Shown piece by piece: positions 17,132 through 25,725 of a stretch of DNA of 64,000 nt. The notes under the pieces were generated by a model. The model saw nothing but the letters and a program-made list of their open reading frames with translations, searched no databases and was not told the origin of the DNA. Positions within the stretch are counted from its first letter, which is position 1, and every line of letters starts with the position of its first letter. The position numbers were made by a program, and so were the translations under genes. The stretch is from CF-39 sp035651155 (lineage in GTDB: Bacteria > Chloroflexota > Limnocylindria > P2-11E), in the NCBI GenBank assembly GCA_035651155.1, contig DASRGG010000017.1, positions 78,580 to 142,579 of the forward strand, in the 5' to 3' direction.

Positions 17132-17789
17132 GACCACGGAGTATGGGGTCGTCGAGTCCGGCAAGCCCGAACACGGCGCGCCGGAGCTCCGGCCAGGTGC
17201 GCACGAGCCGGTCCGCCCCGGGGAGCGTCGTCTTCGCGTAGCCCCACCTGATCTGCAGCGCGCGCATCCCGGCGGCGCGCGCCATCTCGATGTCCGCGGG
17301 CGCGTCGCCCACGACGGCGCAGGCCGCGGGCAGCACGCCGAGGCGCTCCGCCGCCGCGAGCGCGAGATCGGGCGCGGGCTTGTGCCGGGTCACGGAGTCG
17401 CCCCCCAGATAGGCGTCGATCTCGCGCCTGATGCGCAGCCCGCGCAGGATCCGCTCGCAGTCCGCCGCGCGCTTGCCGGTGACCGTGGCCTGCAGCAGGC
17501 CCGCCCGATGGAACGCGCGCAGCGTCACACGCGCACCGCGGAAGAGCCGCGTCGCGGGGATGACCTCGCGCTCGTAGATCTCCCGGTACTCGCCGACGTA
17601 TCCCTCGAGCACGTCGGGCGCGAGGTCCGGCCACGCGAGCGCGAAGATCGTCGAGAGCGGCAGTCCGGTCATCGCGCCGATCCGGTCGACGTCGAGCCGC
17701 GCTCCCCCGTGCGCCGCGATGATCCGGTTCGCGGTCTCGACGACGAAGGTCACGCTGTCGGTCAGCGTGCCGTCGAGATCCCAGAGCAC
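17112..17789 (-). CDS. HAD-superfamily phosphatase (phosphoglycolate phosphatase-like)
   Basis: A 225-residue haloacid dehalogenase hydrolase. Motif I is WDLDGTLTDS at the very N-terminus, motif II the Thr in VTGKR, motif III a Lys in RHKPAPDL, motif IV VVGDAPADIEMARAAG. This layout is that of the Gph/PgmB group; substrate is undetermined. The GTG at 17787-17789 is the only start before motif I and lies 22 bases after the nrdR stop. The 3' end overlaps dcd slightly. Confidence 0.85.
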   Translation of the reverse strand: MLWDLDGTLTDSVTFVVETANRIIAAHGGARLDVDRIGAMTGLPLSTIFALAWPDLAPDVLEGYVGEYREIYEREVIPATRLFRGARVTLRAFHRAGLLQATVTGKRAADCERILRGLRIRREIDAYLGGDSVTRHKPAPDLALAAAERLGVLPAACAVVGDAPADIEMARAAGMRALQIRWGYAKTTLPGADRLVRTWPELRRAVFGLAGLDDPILRGRGPLRS

Positions 17790-17811
17790 CGCGCGCAGGC
17801 GCGGGCGAGTC

Positions 17812-18357
17812 TCAGCGACGGCGGCGTCGCGCCGGGCCGGCGGCCGCGACCGGCGTGGCGATCGGCAGCATCGTCTGCTCCGCGACCTTGCGGTCGCGCA
17901 CCTCCTGCCGCAGACGGACGAGGCGCTCGAGCTCGTCGTAGAGCGCGTCGGTGTCCTGAAGGCCCGCGTACACGATCTTGAACCGCAGGTAGCTCATCGG
18001 ATCGCTCTCCGCGAGACGCTCGAGGACCATCTCGCCGATCCGCTGCGACGCCACCTCGGAGGTCCCGCTCTGCTTGATCGTCGTCTCGAGATCGTCGATG
18101 AGGCGGTCGATCGCGTCGGAGGTGAGCTGCTTGGAGGCGGCCTTCCCGATGGCCGACGCGAGCTTGCGCCGGTCGAACTCCTGCCGCGTGCCGTCGCGCT
18201 TCAGCACCTGGATGCGCGCCGACTCGGAGCGCTCGCGCGTCGTGAACCGCTCGCCGCATTTGTCGCACGCGCGCCGCCGGCGGATGGACTCGCCGTCCTC
18301 CGCCTCGCGCGAATCGACCACGCGTGTGTCCGCGTGTCCGCAGGCTGGGCACCGCAC
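17812..18357 (-). CDS. nrdR: Transcriptional repressor NrdR
   Basis: About 181 residues. NrdR represses ribonucleotide reductase genes in response to ATP/dATP. The N-terminal zinc ribbon has two CxxC pairs (CPACG and CDKCG) with RVVDSREAEDGESIRRRRAC between, and RFTTRER follows. The ATP-cone contains VLKRDGTRQEFDRRKLASAI. A basic tail (RRRRR) ends the protein. Starts GTG 18355-18357, 18361-18363 and 18382-18384 are all in frame; the first gives the typical short leader before RCPACG. No reductase gene lies in the window. Confidence 0.9.
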   Translation of the reverse strand: MRCPACGHADTRVVDSREAEDGESIRRRRACDKCGERFTTRERSESARIQVLKRDGTRQEFDRRKLASAIGKAASKQLTSDAIDRLIDDLETTIKQSGTSEVASQRIGEMVLERLAESDPMSYLRFKIVYAGLQDTDALYDELERLVRLRQEVRDRKVAEQTMLPIATPVAAAGPARRRRR

Positions 18358-18401
18358 GACCACAAGATACGGGAGCGCGGGCACTACATCTAGCGGCGCC
18401 G

Positions 18402-18432
18402 GAGAGGCCGCTCCCGGCCGGAGCGGCCTCTC
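18402..18432 (-). terminator. Strong hairpin between the protease gene and nrdR
   Basis: GAGAGGCCGCTCC (18402-18414) and GGAGCGGCCTCTC (18420-18432) pair perfectly over 13 bases with a 5-base loop. It lies just past the protease stop and before nrdR, both on the minus strand. No T-run follows, so it is called a terminator on stem strength and position. Confidence 0.55.
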
Positions 18433-18453
18433 ACGACGAGACGACGCGCGCGG

Positions 18454-19275
18454 CTAGTGGAGGAAGCCCGCCACCCAGTCGAGGCTCCAGCTACGGTCGA
18501 CGCGGAAGATGCCACCCGTACCGCCGCAGGTACTGTTGAGCCCGAAGGACGTCACCCCGGCGACGATCCTGGTGTTGCCGAGGAAGTTCGCTCCACCGGA
18601 GTCACCAAAGCACGTGCCGCCGGTGTTCGCGTTGTTCGAGAGCAGGAGCGCGAAGTCACCCACGATGCCGCCGTTGATCTGGATGAGATGCGGGTTCGCG
18701 ACCATCCGGGTCTTCAGCGCGACGTCCTTCCAAGCCGCCGCCTCGGGGAAGCTCTTCTGCAGCCCATAGCCGACCGAGGTGAACGTGGTCTTGCTGTTCA
18801 CCTTGAGCGAGTCGAGCTGGTCGAGGGTCGGAAGCAGCCCGTACTCCGACATCGCGACCGGCGCGTCGAGCACGACCAGGCCGAGGTCGCGGATGAAGAA
18901 CGCGTTGGGGTCGTACTCCGGGTGTGTGTACGGGGTCCCCGCCGCCCCGCCGTTGCACGGGTAGCCGATACGGCCGGTCGCGCAGATGTTCGGTGGCGTG
19001 CCGCCCGTGCCACTGACGACGTTGTCGGCGAAGTAGATGACGGCCCGTGCCGCCGGCGCTTCGGTGCAGTGCCCCGCCGTCAAGAAGACGGTCGGCGACA
19101 GGAGCGTGCCGCTGCAGCGCCAGAGCGGCGTGTCGTCCGCGGCTTTCGCCACCATCAGTCCGACGTACGGGTGCGCACCGTTGTCGAGTGACCCATCAGT
19201 GATCGCGTATGCGGGGATCGAGCTCGCGAGCAGCGCGGCCATGATCGCGGCAAGGACGGCGAGTCGCTTGAGCAC
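18454..19275 (-). CDS. Secreted trypsin-like serine protease (S1 family)
   Basis: A 273-residue chymotrypsin-fold protease with a clear signal peptide (LKRLAVLAAIMAALLASSIPAYA). The catalytic triad is visible: H69 in LTAGHC, D130 in FIRDLGLVVLD and S226 in CFGDSGG. Several cysteines suggest disulfides, fitting an extracellular enzyme. Start GTG 19273-19275 follows a GGGAGGG ribosome binding site. It appears to be a single-gene unit between a 500-base gap and the hairpin at 18402. Confidence 0.92.
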   Translation of the reverse strand: MLKRLAVLAAIMAALLASSIPAYAITDGSLDNGAHPYVGLMVAKAADDTPLWRCSGTLLSPTVFLTAGHCTEAPAARAVIYFADNVVSGTGGTPPNICATGRIGYPCNGGAAGTPYTHPEYDPNAFFIRDLGLVVLDAPVAMSEYGLLPTLDQLDSLKVNSKTTFTSVGYGLQKSFPEAAAWKDVALKTRMVANPHLIQINGGIVGDFALLLSNNANTGGTCFGDSGGANFLGNTRIVAGVTSFGLNSTCGGTGGIFRVDRSWSLDWVAGFLH

Positions 19276-19801
19276 GGTTCCCTCCCTCCAGATCCCAGGC
19301 CCTCCCCGGGGACGGCGTCGCTACGGTACCCGTTTCGCTGAACGGGGACTGAATCAGCCTGGTGTCGGCCGTCGCGCGATCACGACCCTCGACACGTCGG
19401 GGCAGATGGCCGACGCGGCGCTCCACAGACGCGGCCCCGACGGAGCATCCGTGCGGTACCTCCGTTACGCGGCGCTCCGCCGCGAGCCTGACCTCCTACG
19501 CCATGCGGTCGCCGTCGAGATCCGCTGCCACGAGCAGGCGCTCTGGTCGGCGCGGCGGTGTGACGACGAGCCGCTCGCGGAGGCGACGCATCGTGCGCCG
19601 CGACGGCAGCGGCGAGCGCGCCGACGATCACCGCGCTCCGGCTCCGTCGGCCATGCCGCGAACGTTCCGCCGGCGGGACGGTCGGCAACCACGCGATCTC
19701 GTATCAGAAGAAACACCCCCGCTCTCCGCGTTTCAAAGAGCGAGGCGCACGGTCTCCGCCAGTCCTTGCCTCACGCGGACGAGCGTCCGCTCGTCGGACG
19801 T
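19276..19801. other. 526-base gap between ftsZ and the protease gene
   Basis: No frame gives a convincing protein. Short frames on both strands are Arg/Ser-rich shadows. A weak stem CGCTCT/AGAGCG lies at 19720-19742 and a stronger hairpin at 19778-19795 next to the ftsZ stop. The 5' leader of the protease gene occupies the left end. Confidence 0.5.
19778..19795 (-). terminator. Palindrome just past the ftsZ stop
   Basis: GACGAGCG (19778-19785) and CGCTCGTC (19788-19795) are perfect 8-base arms around TC, 6 bases after the ftsZ stop. It would end the dcw transcript; there is no T-run. Confidence 0.4.
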
Positions 19802-20947
19802 TCAGCGGCGGCGCAGGAAGCTCGGGACCTCCAGATCGTCCGGATCGAACTTCTTCTCCTCGGGTGCCGGCGCCGGCTTCGCCGCCACGGGCGCCGCGAC
19901 CGGCGTCTGCTGGTGCTGCGGCTGGGCCGGACGCTCGGTCGGGCGCGACTCGATCTGACGCTTGTACATGGGCTGATCGATCCGCCGCAGCGGCCGGGCC
20001 TGGTCGAAGCCGGTCGCGATGACGCTGATCTTCACGTCGCTCTGCAACCGCTCGTCGATGACCGCGCCGAAGATGATGTTCGCCTCCGGGTCCGCCGCGG
20101 CGTGGATGATCTCCGCCGCCTCGTTGACCTCGAAGAGCGTGAGGTCCGGGCCGCCGGTGATCGTGAAGAGGACGCCGCGCGCGCCGTCGATGGACTGCTC
20201 GAGGAGCGGCGACATGATGGCCTGGCGTGCCGCGTCCGCGGCGCGCGTCTCGCCGCTTCCGTGACCGATGCCCATGAGGGCCGAGCCGGCGTTCGTCATG
20301 ATCGTCTTCACGTCGGCGAAGTCGAGGTTGATGAGACCGGGCACGGTGATGAGGTCGCTGATGCCCTGCACGCCCTGGCGGAGGACGTCGTCGACGATGC
20401 GGAACGCGTCGGTCATCGTCGTGCGCTTTTCGACGACCTGCAGCAGCCGGTCGTTCGGGATCGTGATGAGCGTGTCCACCTTGTCGACGAGATCGTTGAT
20501 GCCCTGCTCCGCGAGGAGGCGGCGCTTGCTGCCCTCGAACTGGAAGGGCTTCGTCACGACGGCGACCGTGAGCGCGCCGATGTCCTTCGCGATCTCGGCG
20601 ATGATCGGCGCGGCCCCGGTCCCGGTGCCGCCACCCATGCCGGCGGTCACGAAGACCATGTCCGCCTCTTTGAGCGCCTCGTACAGCTTCTCGCTGTCGT
20701 CCTCGGCCGACTTGCGTCCGACGGACGGGTCCGCGCCCGCGCCAAGACCCTTCGTGATCTTGTCGCCGATGCGGATCTTGTGGGGGGCGTCGCTCATGAG
20801 GAGCGCTTGCGCGTCGGTGTTCACCGCGATGAACTCGACGCCCATGAGCTCGGCGCGGATCATCCGATTGACCGCGTTCGATCCGCCGCCGCCGACGCCG
20901 ACGACCTTAATGAGCGCGAAATTCTCTATATCGCTTCGGAGGGGCAT
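19802..20947 (-). CDS. ftsZ: Cell division GTPase FtsZ
   Basis: A 381-residue tubulin homologue that forms the Z ring. The tubulin signature GGGTGTG is at 105-111; VVGVGGGGSNAVNRM opens the nucleotide-binding domain and the T7 loop appears as NLDFADVKTIM. A proline/glutamine-rich linker of about 50 residues leads to the conserved C-terminal peptide DDLEVPSFLRRR that binds FtsA. ATG 20945-20947 has a GGAGG ribosome binding site. Last gene of the dcw cluster; about 200 bases separate it from ftsA, so it may also have its own promoter. Confidence 0.98.
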   Translation of the reverse strand: MPLRSDIENFALIKVVGVGGGGSNAVNRMIRAELMGVEFIAVNTDAQALLMSDAPHKIRIGDKITKGLGAGADPSVGRKSAEDDSEKLYEALKEADMVFVTAGMGGGTGTGAAPIIAEIAKDIGALTVAVVTKPFQFEGSKRRLLAEQGINDLVDKVDTLITIPNDRLLQVVEKRTTMTDAFRIVDDVLRQGVQGISDLITVPGLINLDFADVKTIMTNAGSALMGIGHGSGETRAADAARQAIMSPLLEQSIDGARGVLFTITGGPDLTLFEVNEAAEIIHAAADPEANIIFGAVIDERLQSDVKISVIATGFDQARPLRRIDQPMYKRQIESRPTERPAQPQHQQTPVAAPVAAKPAPAPEEKKFDPDDLEVPSFLRRR

Positions 20948-21153
20948 GGGTCAGCCTCCACACCGTTCCATGCCGCTGCCCCTCCCCTAGCGGTGCGCTC
21001 ATGGAGTTTTCAGTTGTTCCCGCGAACTCTATACCCATCGGTCGAGAAGGGCGAGCCGCTGCGCGAAGCTCCGCGCGAGACGTCCGCGCGGAAGGAGCGC
21101 GGCGCGACCCGCGGCCCAGCGCGCGAGCGCGAGCGACGCGCGCTCCCGCCCTG

Positions 21154-22386
21154 CTAGGGCATGAGCCCCCGGAACAGCCTCGCGAGGCGATTGCCGACGT
21201 CGCCGGCGCGCCCGCTCGCGCGCTCCTCGTCGCCGGTCCAGTTCTTGGCGCCCCAGAGGAGCAGCCCGGACGACGCCGCGTAGGGCGGGGACGAGATCGA
21301 GTCGGTGAGGCCGCCGAGCCCGACCGGGGCGAGCACGCGCGCGCTCATCCCGAGCTGATCGCGGGCCGCCCGCGCCACGCCGGTCAGCAGCGCGCCGCCG
21401 CCGGTGAGCGCCAGGCCCGCCTGCAGGCGGTTGGTCGCTCCGGCGGCTTCGATCTCGCGCGCGATGTGGTCGAAGAGCTCGGCCGTCCGCGCCTCGATGA
21501 TCTGGGCCACGTGACGGCGCGTGATCGGCCGCGGCGCTTCCTCGCCGATGGAGGTGATCTGGATCACCTCGTCGGGATCGACGTCGAGCGGCAGCGCCGT
21601 GCCCTGCTTGAGCTTGAGGCTCTCGGCGACGTCGGGCGTCACGCGGAGCACGAGGCCGAGGTCGCTCGTCACGCTGCGCGCGCCCATCGGGATGGTCGCG
21701 CAGTGGCTGATCGACCCGTCCTGGAAGATCGCGACGTCGGTGGTGTCCCCGCCGATGTCGACGAGCGCGACGCCGAGCTCGCGGTCCTCGTCCGAAAGGA
21801 GCGCCTCGGCCGTCGCGAGCGGGGCGAGGACCAGCTCGTCGATCTCGATCCCGGCGCGCTGCACGCACTTCGAGAGGTTCTGCACGCTCGTGGAGGACGC
21901 CGTCACGATGTGTGTCTCCACCTCGAGACGGACCGCGCTCATGCCGATCGGGTCGCGCACGCCCTCCTGGCCGTCCACGACGTAGCCGCGCGGGATGACG
22001 TGCAGGATCTCGCGGGTGTTCGGGATGGAGACGGCGCGCGCCGCCTCGATGGCGCGGATGGTGTCCTCGCGACCGACGTCGTGCTGCCGGCTGGAGACCG
22101 CGACCATCCCGCGAGAGTTCTGGGAGCCGATGTGGCTCCCGCTGATGCCGACGAAGGCGGAGCGGACCTTGAGCCCCGAGAGGCGCTCGGCGGCCTCGAC
22201 CGCGGCGGCCACCGACTGGACGGTGCGGTCGATATCGACGACCACGCCCTTCTTCAGCCCGTCGGACGGCGCCTGGCCGATACCGATGACGTCGATGCCG
22301 TCGCCACGGGCGCCGACCTCGCCGATCAGGACGCAGACCTTCGTCGTCCCTATGTCGATCGCGACGAGCACGGTCTGGTCAGTCAC
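21154..22386 (-). CDS. ftsA: Cell division protein FtsA
   Basis: A 410-residue actin-fold ATPase that tethers FtsZ to the membrane. Visible: VAIDIGTTKVCVLIGEV (phosphate 1), an SHUT/1C domain region with FVGISGSHIGSQNSRG, ALVDIGGDTTDVAIF (phosphate 2), and LALTGGGALLTGV (adenosine motif). The C-terminal GNRLARLFRGLMP is an amphipathic membrane-targeting helix. The start at 22384-22386 gives MTDQTVLVAIDIG. Confidence 0.97.
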   Translation of the reverse strand: MTDQTVLVAIDIGTTKVCVLIGEVGARGDGIDVIGIGQAPSDGLKKGVVVDIDRTVQSVAAAVEAAERLSGLKVRSAFVGISGSHIGSQNSRGMVAVSSRQHDVGREDTIRAIEAARAVSIPNTREILHVIPRGYVVDGQEGVRDPIGMSAVRLEVETHIVTASSTSVQNLSKCVQRAGIEIDELVLAPLATAEALLSDEDRELGVALVDIGGDTTDVAIFQDGSISHCATIPMGARSVTSDLGLVLRVTPDVAESLKLKQGTALPLDVDPDEVIQITSIGEEAPRPITRRHVAQIIEARTAELFDHIAREIEAAGATNRLQAGLALTGGGALLTGVARAARDQLGMSARVLAPVGLGGLTDSISSPPYAASSGLLLWGAKNWTGDEERASGRAGDVGNRLARLFRGLMP

Positions 22387-22491
22387 GGACGACCTCGATT
22401 CCCGTTCTCTCCCTATCGCCCCACCTGCGTCCGCGGACTCAGGGGCAGTGGCCCCTGTGTAGCGAGCGGAGCTCGCGTCCCGGCGTCACTC

Positions 22492-22815
22492 CTAGAGGAA
22501 GTGGCGACGGATGACAGCGACATTCTGGAATATCCGCCACCCGAACGCGAAGAGGGCCACCAGGTACAGGTCGATCCCCAACCGGTCGCCCAGGAACGTG
22601 AGCCCGGCGGCGAGGAGGAAGTTCGTGTAGAAGCCGGACAGGAAGATGCGCGTGTCGAAGTGGCCCTCGAGCTCGGCGCGGTACGCCCCGAGCAGAGAAT
22701 CGAGGGCGGCGAGGATGCCCACGGCCGTGTAGCGCGCCCACTCGATGGGAAGGTTGAACCGAAGCGCGAGTCCGAGGAGCACCCCGGCGACGAGGCCGAG
22801 GATCGGCAGGAACAC
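22492..22815 (-). CDS. sbp: Small basic protein family (Sbp, DUF1290) membrane protein
   Basis: A 107-residue protein with three hydrophobic helices; family landmarks are YTAVGILAALDSLLGAYRA and DTRIFLSGFYTNFLLAAGLT. In Firmicutes and Actinobacteria sbp lies next to ftsQ/divIB, as here (4 bases after ftsQ). The function is unknown but its place argues for a role at the divisome. Confidence 0.85.
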   Translation of the reverse strand: MFLPILGLVAGVLLGLALRFNLPIEWARYTAVGILAALDSLLGAYRAELEGHFDTRIFLSGFYTNFLLAAGLTFLGDRLGIDLYLVALFAFGWRIFQNVAVIRRHFL

Positions 22816-22818
22816 GGG

Positions 22819-23619
22819 CTATTGCGGGCTGACGACGATGCGGTCGGCGCTGCGCACGTCGACGTAGTCTAGGCGGCGCTGCGGGTTGTCCCGCAGGTAC
22901 CGCTTCGCGAGCGCGAGCTTCTCGTCGAACTGCTCCGGACCGCCGAAGCGGACTTCCCATCCCGAGCCGAAGCGCAGCACGAGCCCGACCGCGCCCGCGG
23001 TCATCACCACGCGCGGGGCGGTCGCGTCCGCGCGCAGCTCCCCCGGCGCGATCTTCGCGAGCCGCAGCGCGACCGCGACGAGCGCGGGGTCGATCCGCTC
23101 ACCGGCCGTCCGCTGGCCCCGCTCGTCGGTGACGCGCAGATCCGGCGCCGCGGCCGGGTCGGCCGAGGGGAACAGGACGCCGTCGGCGTCGACGAACCAC
23201 TCGAGGCCGTTCGACGCGATCCAGCGCCCGGCGGCCTCGCGCTCGACGAGCGTGACGCGGGCGCTCGAAGGGAGCGAGATCTCGACGCGCGCGTCGCGGA
23301 CGGCCGCGAGGCCGCGAAGCCGCGTCCGGGCCTCGGCCGCGCTCGCGCCGAAGGTCGGCGCCTCGAGCAGGCCGCTCTGCGCGATCGCCTGGCCGACGCG
23401 CACGTGCCGCGCGCCGACGACGGTGACGGTCGCGATCGCCGGCGTCGACGCGAACGACAGCCACGCGAGCGAGAGGGCGCACGCGAGCGCGATCGTGCCC
23501 GTCACGAGACGGATCGGATCGGCGATGCGAAGCGCGGGCCGGCGCCGGGTCCGCGGCGCGCGGCCGCGCGACGAGCGGGTGCTCAGCGTCGGCGCCGGCG
23601 CGCGTCCTCGAGCGCCCAT
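22819..23619 (-). CDS. ftsQ: Cell division protein FtsQ/DivIB
   Basis: A 266-residue bitopic protein: a basic cytoplasmic tail of about 37 residues, one transmembrane helix (VTGTIALACALSLAWLSF), then a POTRA domain starting TVTVVGARHVRVGQAI and a beta domain with VTLVEREAAGRWI and FVDADGVLFP. FtsQ links FtsL/FtsB to the divisome. The ATG at 23617-23619 overlaps the end of ddl by 37 bases. Confidence 0.9.
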   Translation of the reverse strand: MGARGRAPAPTLSTRSSRGRAPRTRRRPALRIADPIRLVTGTIALACALSLAWLSFASTPAIATVTVVGARHVRVGQAIAQSGLLEAPTFGASAAEARTRLRGLAAVRDARVEISLPSSARVTLVEREAAGRWIASNGLEWFVDADGVLFPSADPAAAPDLRVTDERGQRTAGERIDPALVAVALRLAKIAPGELRADATAPRVVMTAGAVGLVLRFGSGWEVRFGGPEQFDEKLALAKRYLRDNPQRRLDYVDVRSADRIVVSPQ

Positions 23620-24668
23620 TCGACGAGCCGTGTGACGAGGTCGGCGAATGGGATGCCGGCGGCCCGCGCGGCCTTGGGGAGGAGGCTGTTCGCCGTCATG
23701 CCGGGGATCGTGTTCACCTCGAGGGCGACCATCCGATCCCCGGTCCAGACGAAGTCGGTGCGCGACATGCCGCGGCAGCCGAGGGCGTGGTGCGCCTGGA
23801 CCGCGAGGGCCTGGGCGCGCCGCGCGACGGCGTCGGGGATGCGCGCGGGGACGATCTCCTCGCTCTCGCCGCTGTCGTACTTCGCCTTGTAGTCGAAGAA
23901 CGCGCGCTTGGTGACGATCTCGATGACCGGGAGCGGCGTCGGCATGTCGTTGCCGATGACCGCGACCGTGAGCTCGCGGCCCGAGAGGTACTCCTCCACG
24001 AGCGCGCGCTCGTCGTGGCGGAGGGCCTCGGCGATGGCCGGCGCGAGCTCCGCGGGCGTGCGCACGATCGCGGCGCCCACGCTCGAGCCGCCGGCGACCG
24101 GCTTCACGAACGCGGGGAGGCCGACGGCGCGCGCGCGTTCGAGCTCCGCGCCCGCCGCCGCGGTGGCGACCGCGCCACGGGGCACGTCCAGCCCGGCCGC
24201 GGCGAGGACCGTCTTCGCCATGACCTTGTCCATCGCGAGCGCGGAGGCGAGGACGCCCGACCCCGTGTACGGGATGCCGAGCGTGTCGAGCAGGCCCTGG
24301 ATGCGGCCATCCTCACCCCAGGTGCCGTGCAGCGCGATGAGGACGACGTCGAGCGGATCGTTCGCGTCGGTGATCGCGCGCGTCGCGGGCACGAGCGCCC
24401 GCGAGGCGGTCTCGATCTCGGCTTCGAGGCCCTTCGGGAGCTCGTGCGCCGGAGCCACGCGACCGCCGCCGCGCAGGAGCGCGTCCGCCTGGCCGCGCTG
24501 CTCGTCGGTGAGCGAGGGGTTGCGCACCATGAGCGCGAGCGGGTCGAGGAGCACGGCCTCGTACCTCGCGGCGTCGAGCGACCGCGCGATCTGCGCGCCG
24601 GTCGCCAGCGAGATGTCGCGTTCGGCGGACGCGCCGCCGGTGAGGATGCCGACCCGGATCTTCTTCAT
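23583..24668 (-). CDS. ddl: D-alanine--D-alanine ligase
   Basis: A 361-residue ATP-grasp enzyme making D-Ala-D-Ala for the peptidoglycan precursor. Motifs: VGILTGGASAERDISLATG at the N-terminus, ALHGTWGEDGRIQGLLD, FVKPVAGGSSVGAAIV, and metal ligands in LEVNTIPGMTANSLLPKAA. The ATG at 24666-24668 starts the family-typical MKKIRVGILTGG. Note VALEVNTIPG conserves the Glu and Asn that bind magnesium. Confidence 0.96.
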   Translation of the reverse strand: MKKIRVGILTGGASAERDISLATGAQIARSLDAARYEAVLLDPLALMVRNPSLTDEQRGQADALLRGGGRVAPAHELPKGLEAEIETASRALVPATRAITDANDPLDVVLIALHGTWGEDGRIQGLLDTLGIPYTGSGVLASALAMDKVMAKTVLAAAGLDVPRGAVATAAAGAELERARAVGLPAFVKPVAGGSSVGAAIVRTPAELAPAIAEALRHDERALVEEYLSGRELTVAVIGNDMPTPLPVIEIVTKRAFFDYKAKYDSGESEEIVPARIPDAVARRAQALAVQAHHALGCRGMSRTDFVWTGDRMVALEVNTIPGMTANSLLPKAARAAGIPFADLVTRLVEWALEDARRRRR

Positions 24669-24852
24669 TTGATGCGCACTGCCGTCCGCCGGCTACCGGA
24701 TGGCGCGGCGAGGTGTCCGCGTATCGAGCGGAGGGATGGGCCCCGCCGCCGCGGCCGCGCACACGCGTACCGTGGGCGGCGGGCCGATCCCGAAGCGAGA
24801 GGCGCGGGCGCCGACGCCGCGGCAGGACCCGGTGCCGGCGGACGGATGAGCA

Positions 24853-25725
24853 TCACCATTCGCCGACCATCTCGACCTCGGGCACGAGATCGACGCCGAA
24901 CTTCGACCTCACCTCGCGCTGGATCCGCTCCATCAGACGGCGAACGTCCCACGCGCTCGCGTCGCCGATGTTGACGATGAAGTTCGCGTGCTTGGTGCTC
25001 ACCATCGCGCCGCCCTCCGTCGCGCCCTTGAGGCCCGCGGCCTCGATGAGCCGGCCGGCGTGGTCGCCCGGCGGGTTCCGGAAGATCGAGCCGGTGTTCG
25101 GCTGCGCGAGCGGCTGCGTGGCGATGCGCTCGTTCGCGATCTCCTTGATGCGCCGCACCGCGGCCGCGCGGTCGCCCGGCTCGCCGCGGAAGCGCGCGCG
25201 GAGGACGATGGTGGGCGTCCCCTGCAGCGCCGACGTCCGGTAGGCGAAGCCCAGCTCCGCGTTCGACGCGAGCCAGGTGCGTCCGTTCAGGTCCATGAGC
25301 TCCGCGTCCGCGAGCACGTCCTTGGTCTCCCTGCCGAAGGCGCCGGCGTTGCCGTGCACGGCGCCGCCCACGGTACCGGGGACGGTGGCCATCCATTCGA
25401 GCCCGACGATGCCGTCGCGCGCCGCGACGGCGGCGACGTGCGCGAGCGGCGTCCCCGAGGACGCCGTGATCGTCGTGCCGTCCACCGTCGTCTCGTTCCA
25501 ATCGTTCTGCAGGACGACGCCCCGGAGGCCCGCGTCCGCGACGAGCAGGTTCGTGCCGCCGCCGAGCACGAACACCGGAAGCTCGTGCTCGCGCGCGACG
25601 GCGACCGCGCCCACGAGATCGCGCTCGCTCGTGACGCGCAAGAAGTACTCCGCCGGCCCGCCGATGCGGAGGCTGGTGTGCTTGGCGAGAGGCTCCGCGC
25701 GGGTGCCGAAGGGCCGCGACTTCAT
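24853..25725 (-). CDS. murB: UDP-N-acetylenolpyruvoylglucosamine reductase
   Basis: A 290-residue FAD enzyme that reduces UDP-GlcNAc-enolpyruvate to UDP-MurNAc. FAD-binding motifs FVLGGGTNLLVAD and TVPGTVGGAVHGNAGAFG are clear; FAYRTSALQG contains the substrate-binding Tyr-Arg, NTGSIFRNPPGDHAGRLI the catalytic Ser, and the final Glu lies in VEMVGEW. It looks like a type II MurB. ATG 25723-25725 overlaps the murC stop (ATGA). The 184 bases before ddl hold no gene. Confidence 0.96.
   Translation of the reverse strand: MKSRPFGTRAEPLAKHTSLRIGGPAEYFLRVTSERDLVGAVAVAREHELPVFVLGGGTNLLVADAGLRGVVLQNDWNETTVDGTTITASSGTPLAHVAAVAARDGIVGLEWMATVPGTVGGAVHGNAGAFGRETKDVLADAELMDLNGRTWLASNAELGFAYRTSALQGTPTIVLRARFRGEPGDRAAAVRRIKEIANERIATQPLAQPNTGSIFRNPPGDHAGRLIEAAGLKGATEGGAMVSTKHANFIVNIGDASAWDVRRLMERIQREVRSKFGVDLVPEVEMVGEW

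Noticed and set aside
19406..19470. Possible asparagine synthetase fragment (MADAALHRRGPDG)
   Set aside because: One short match to HRGPDG with an extra residue and no other motif in the frame; too little to call.
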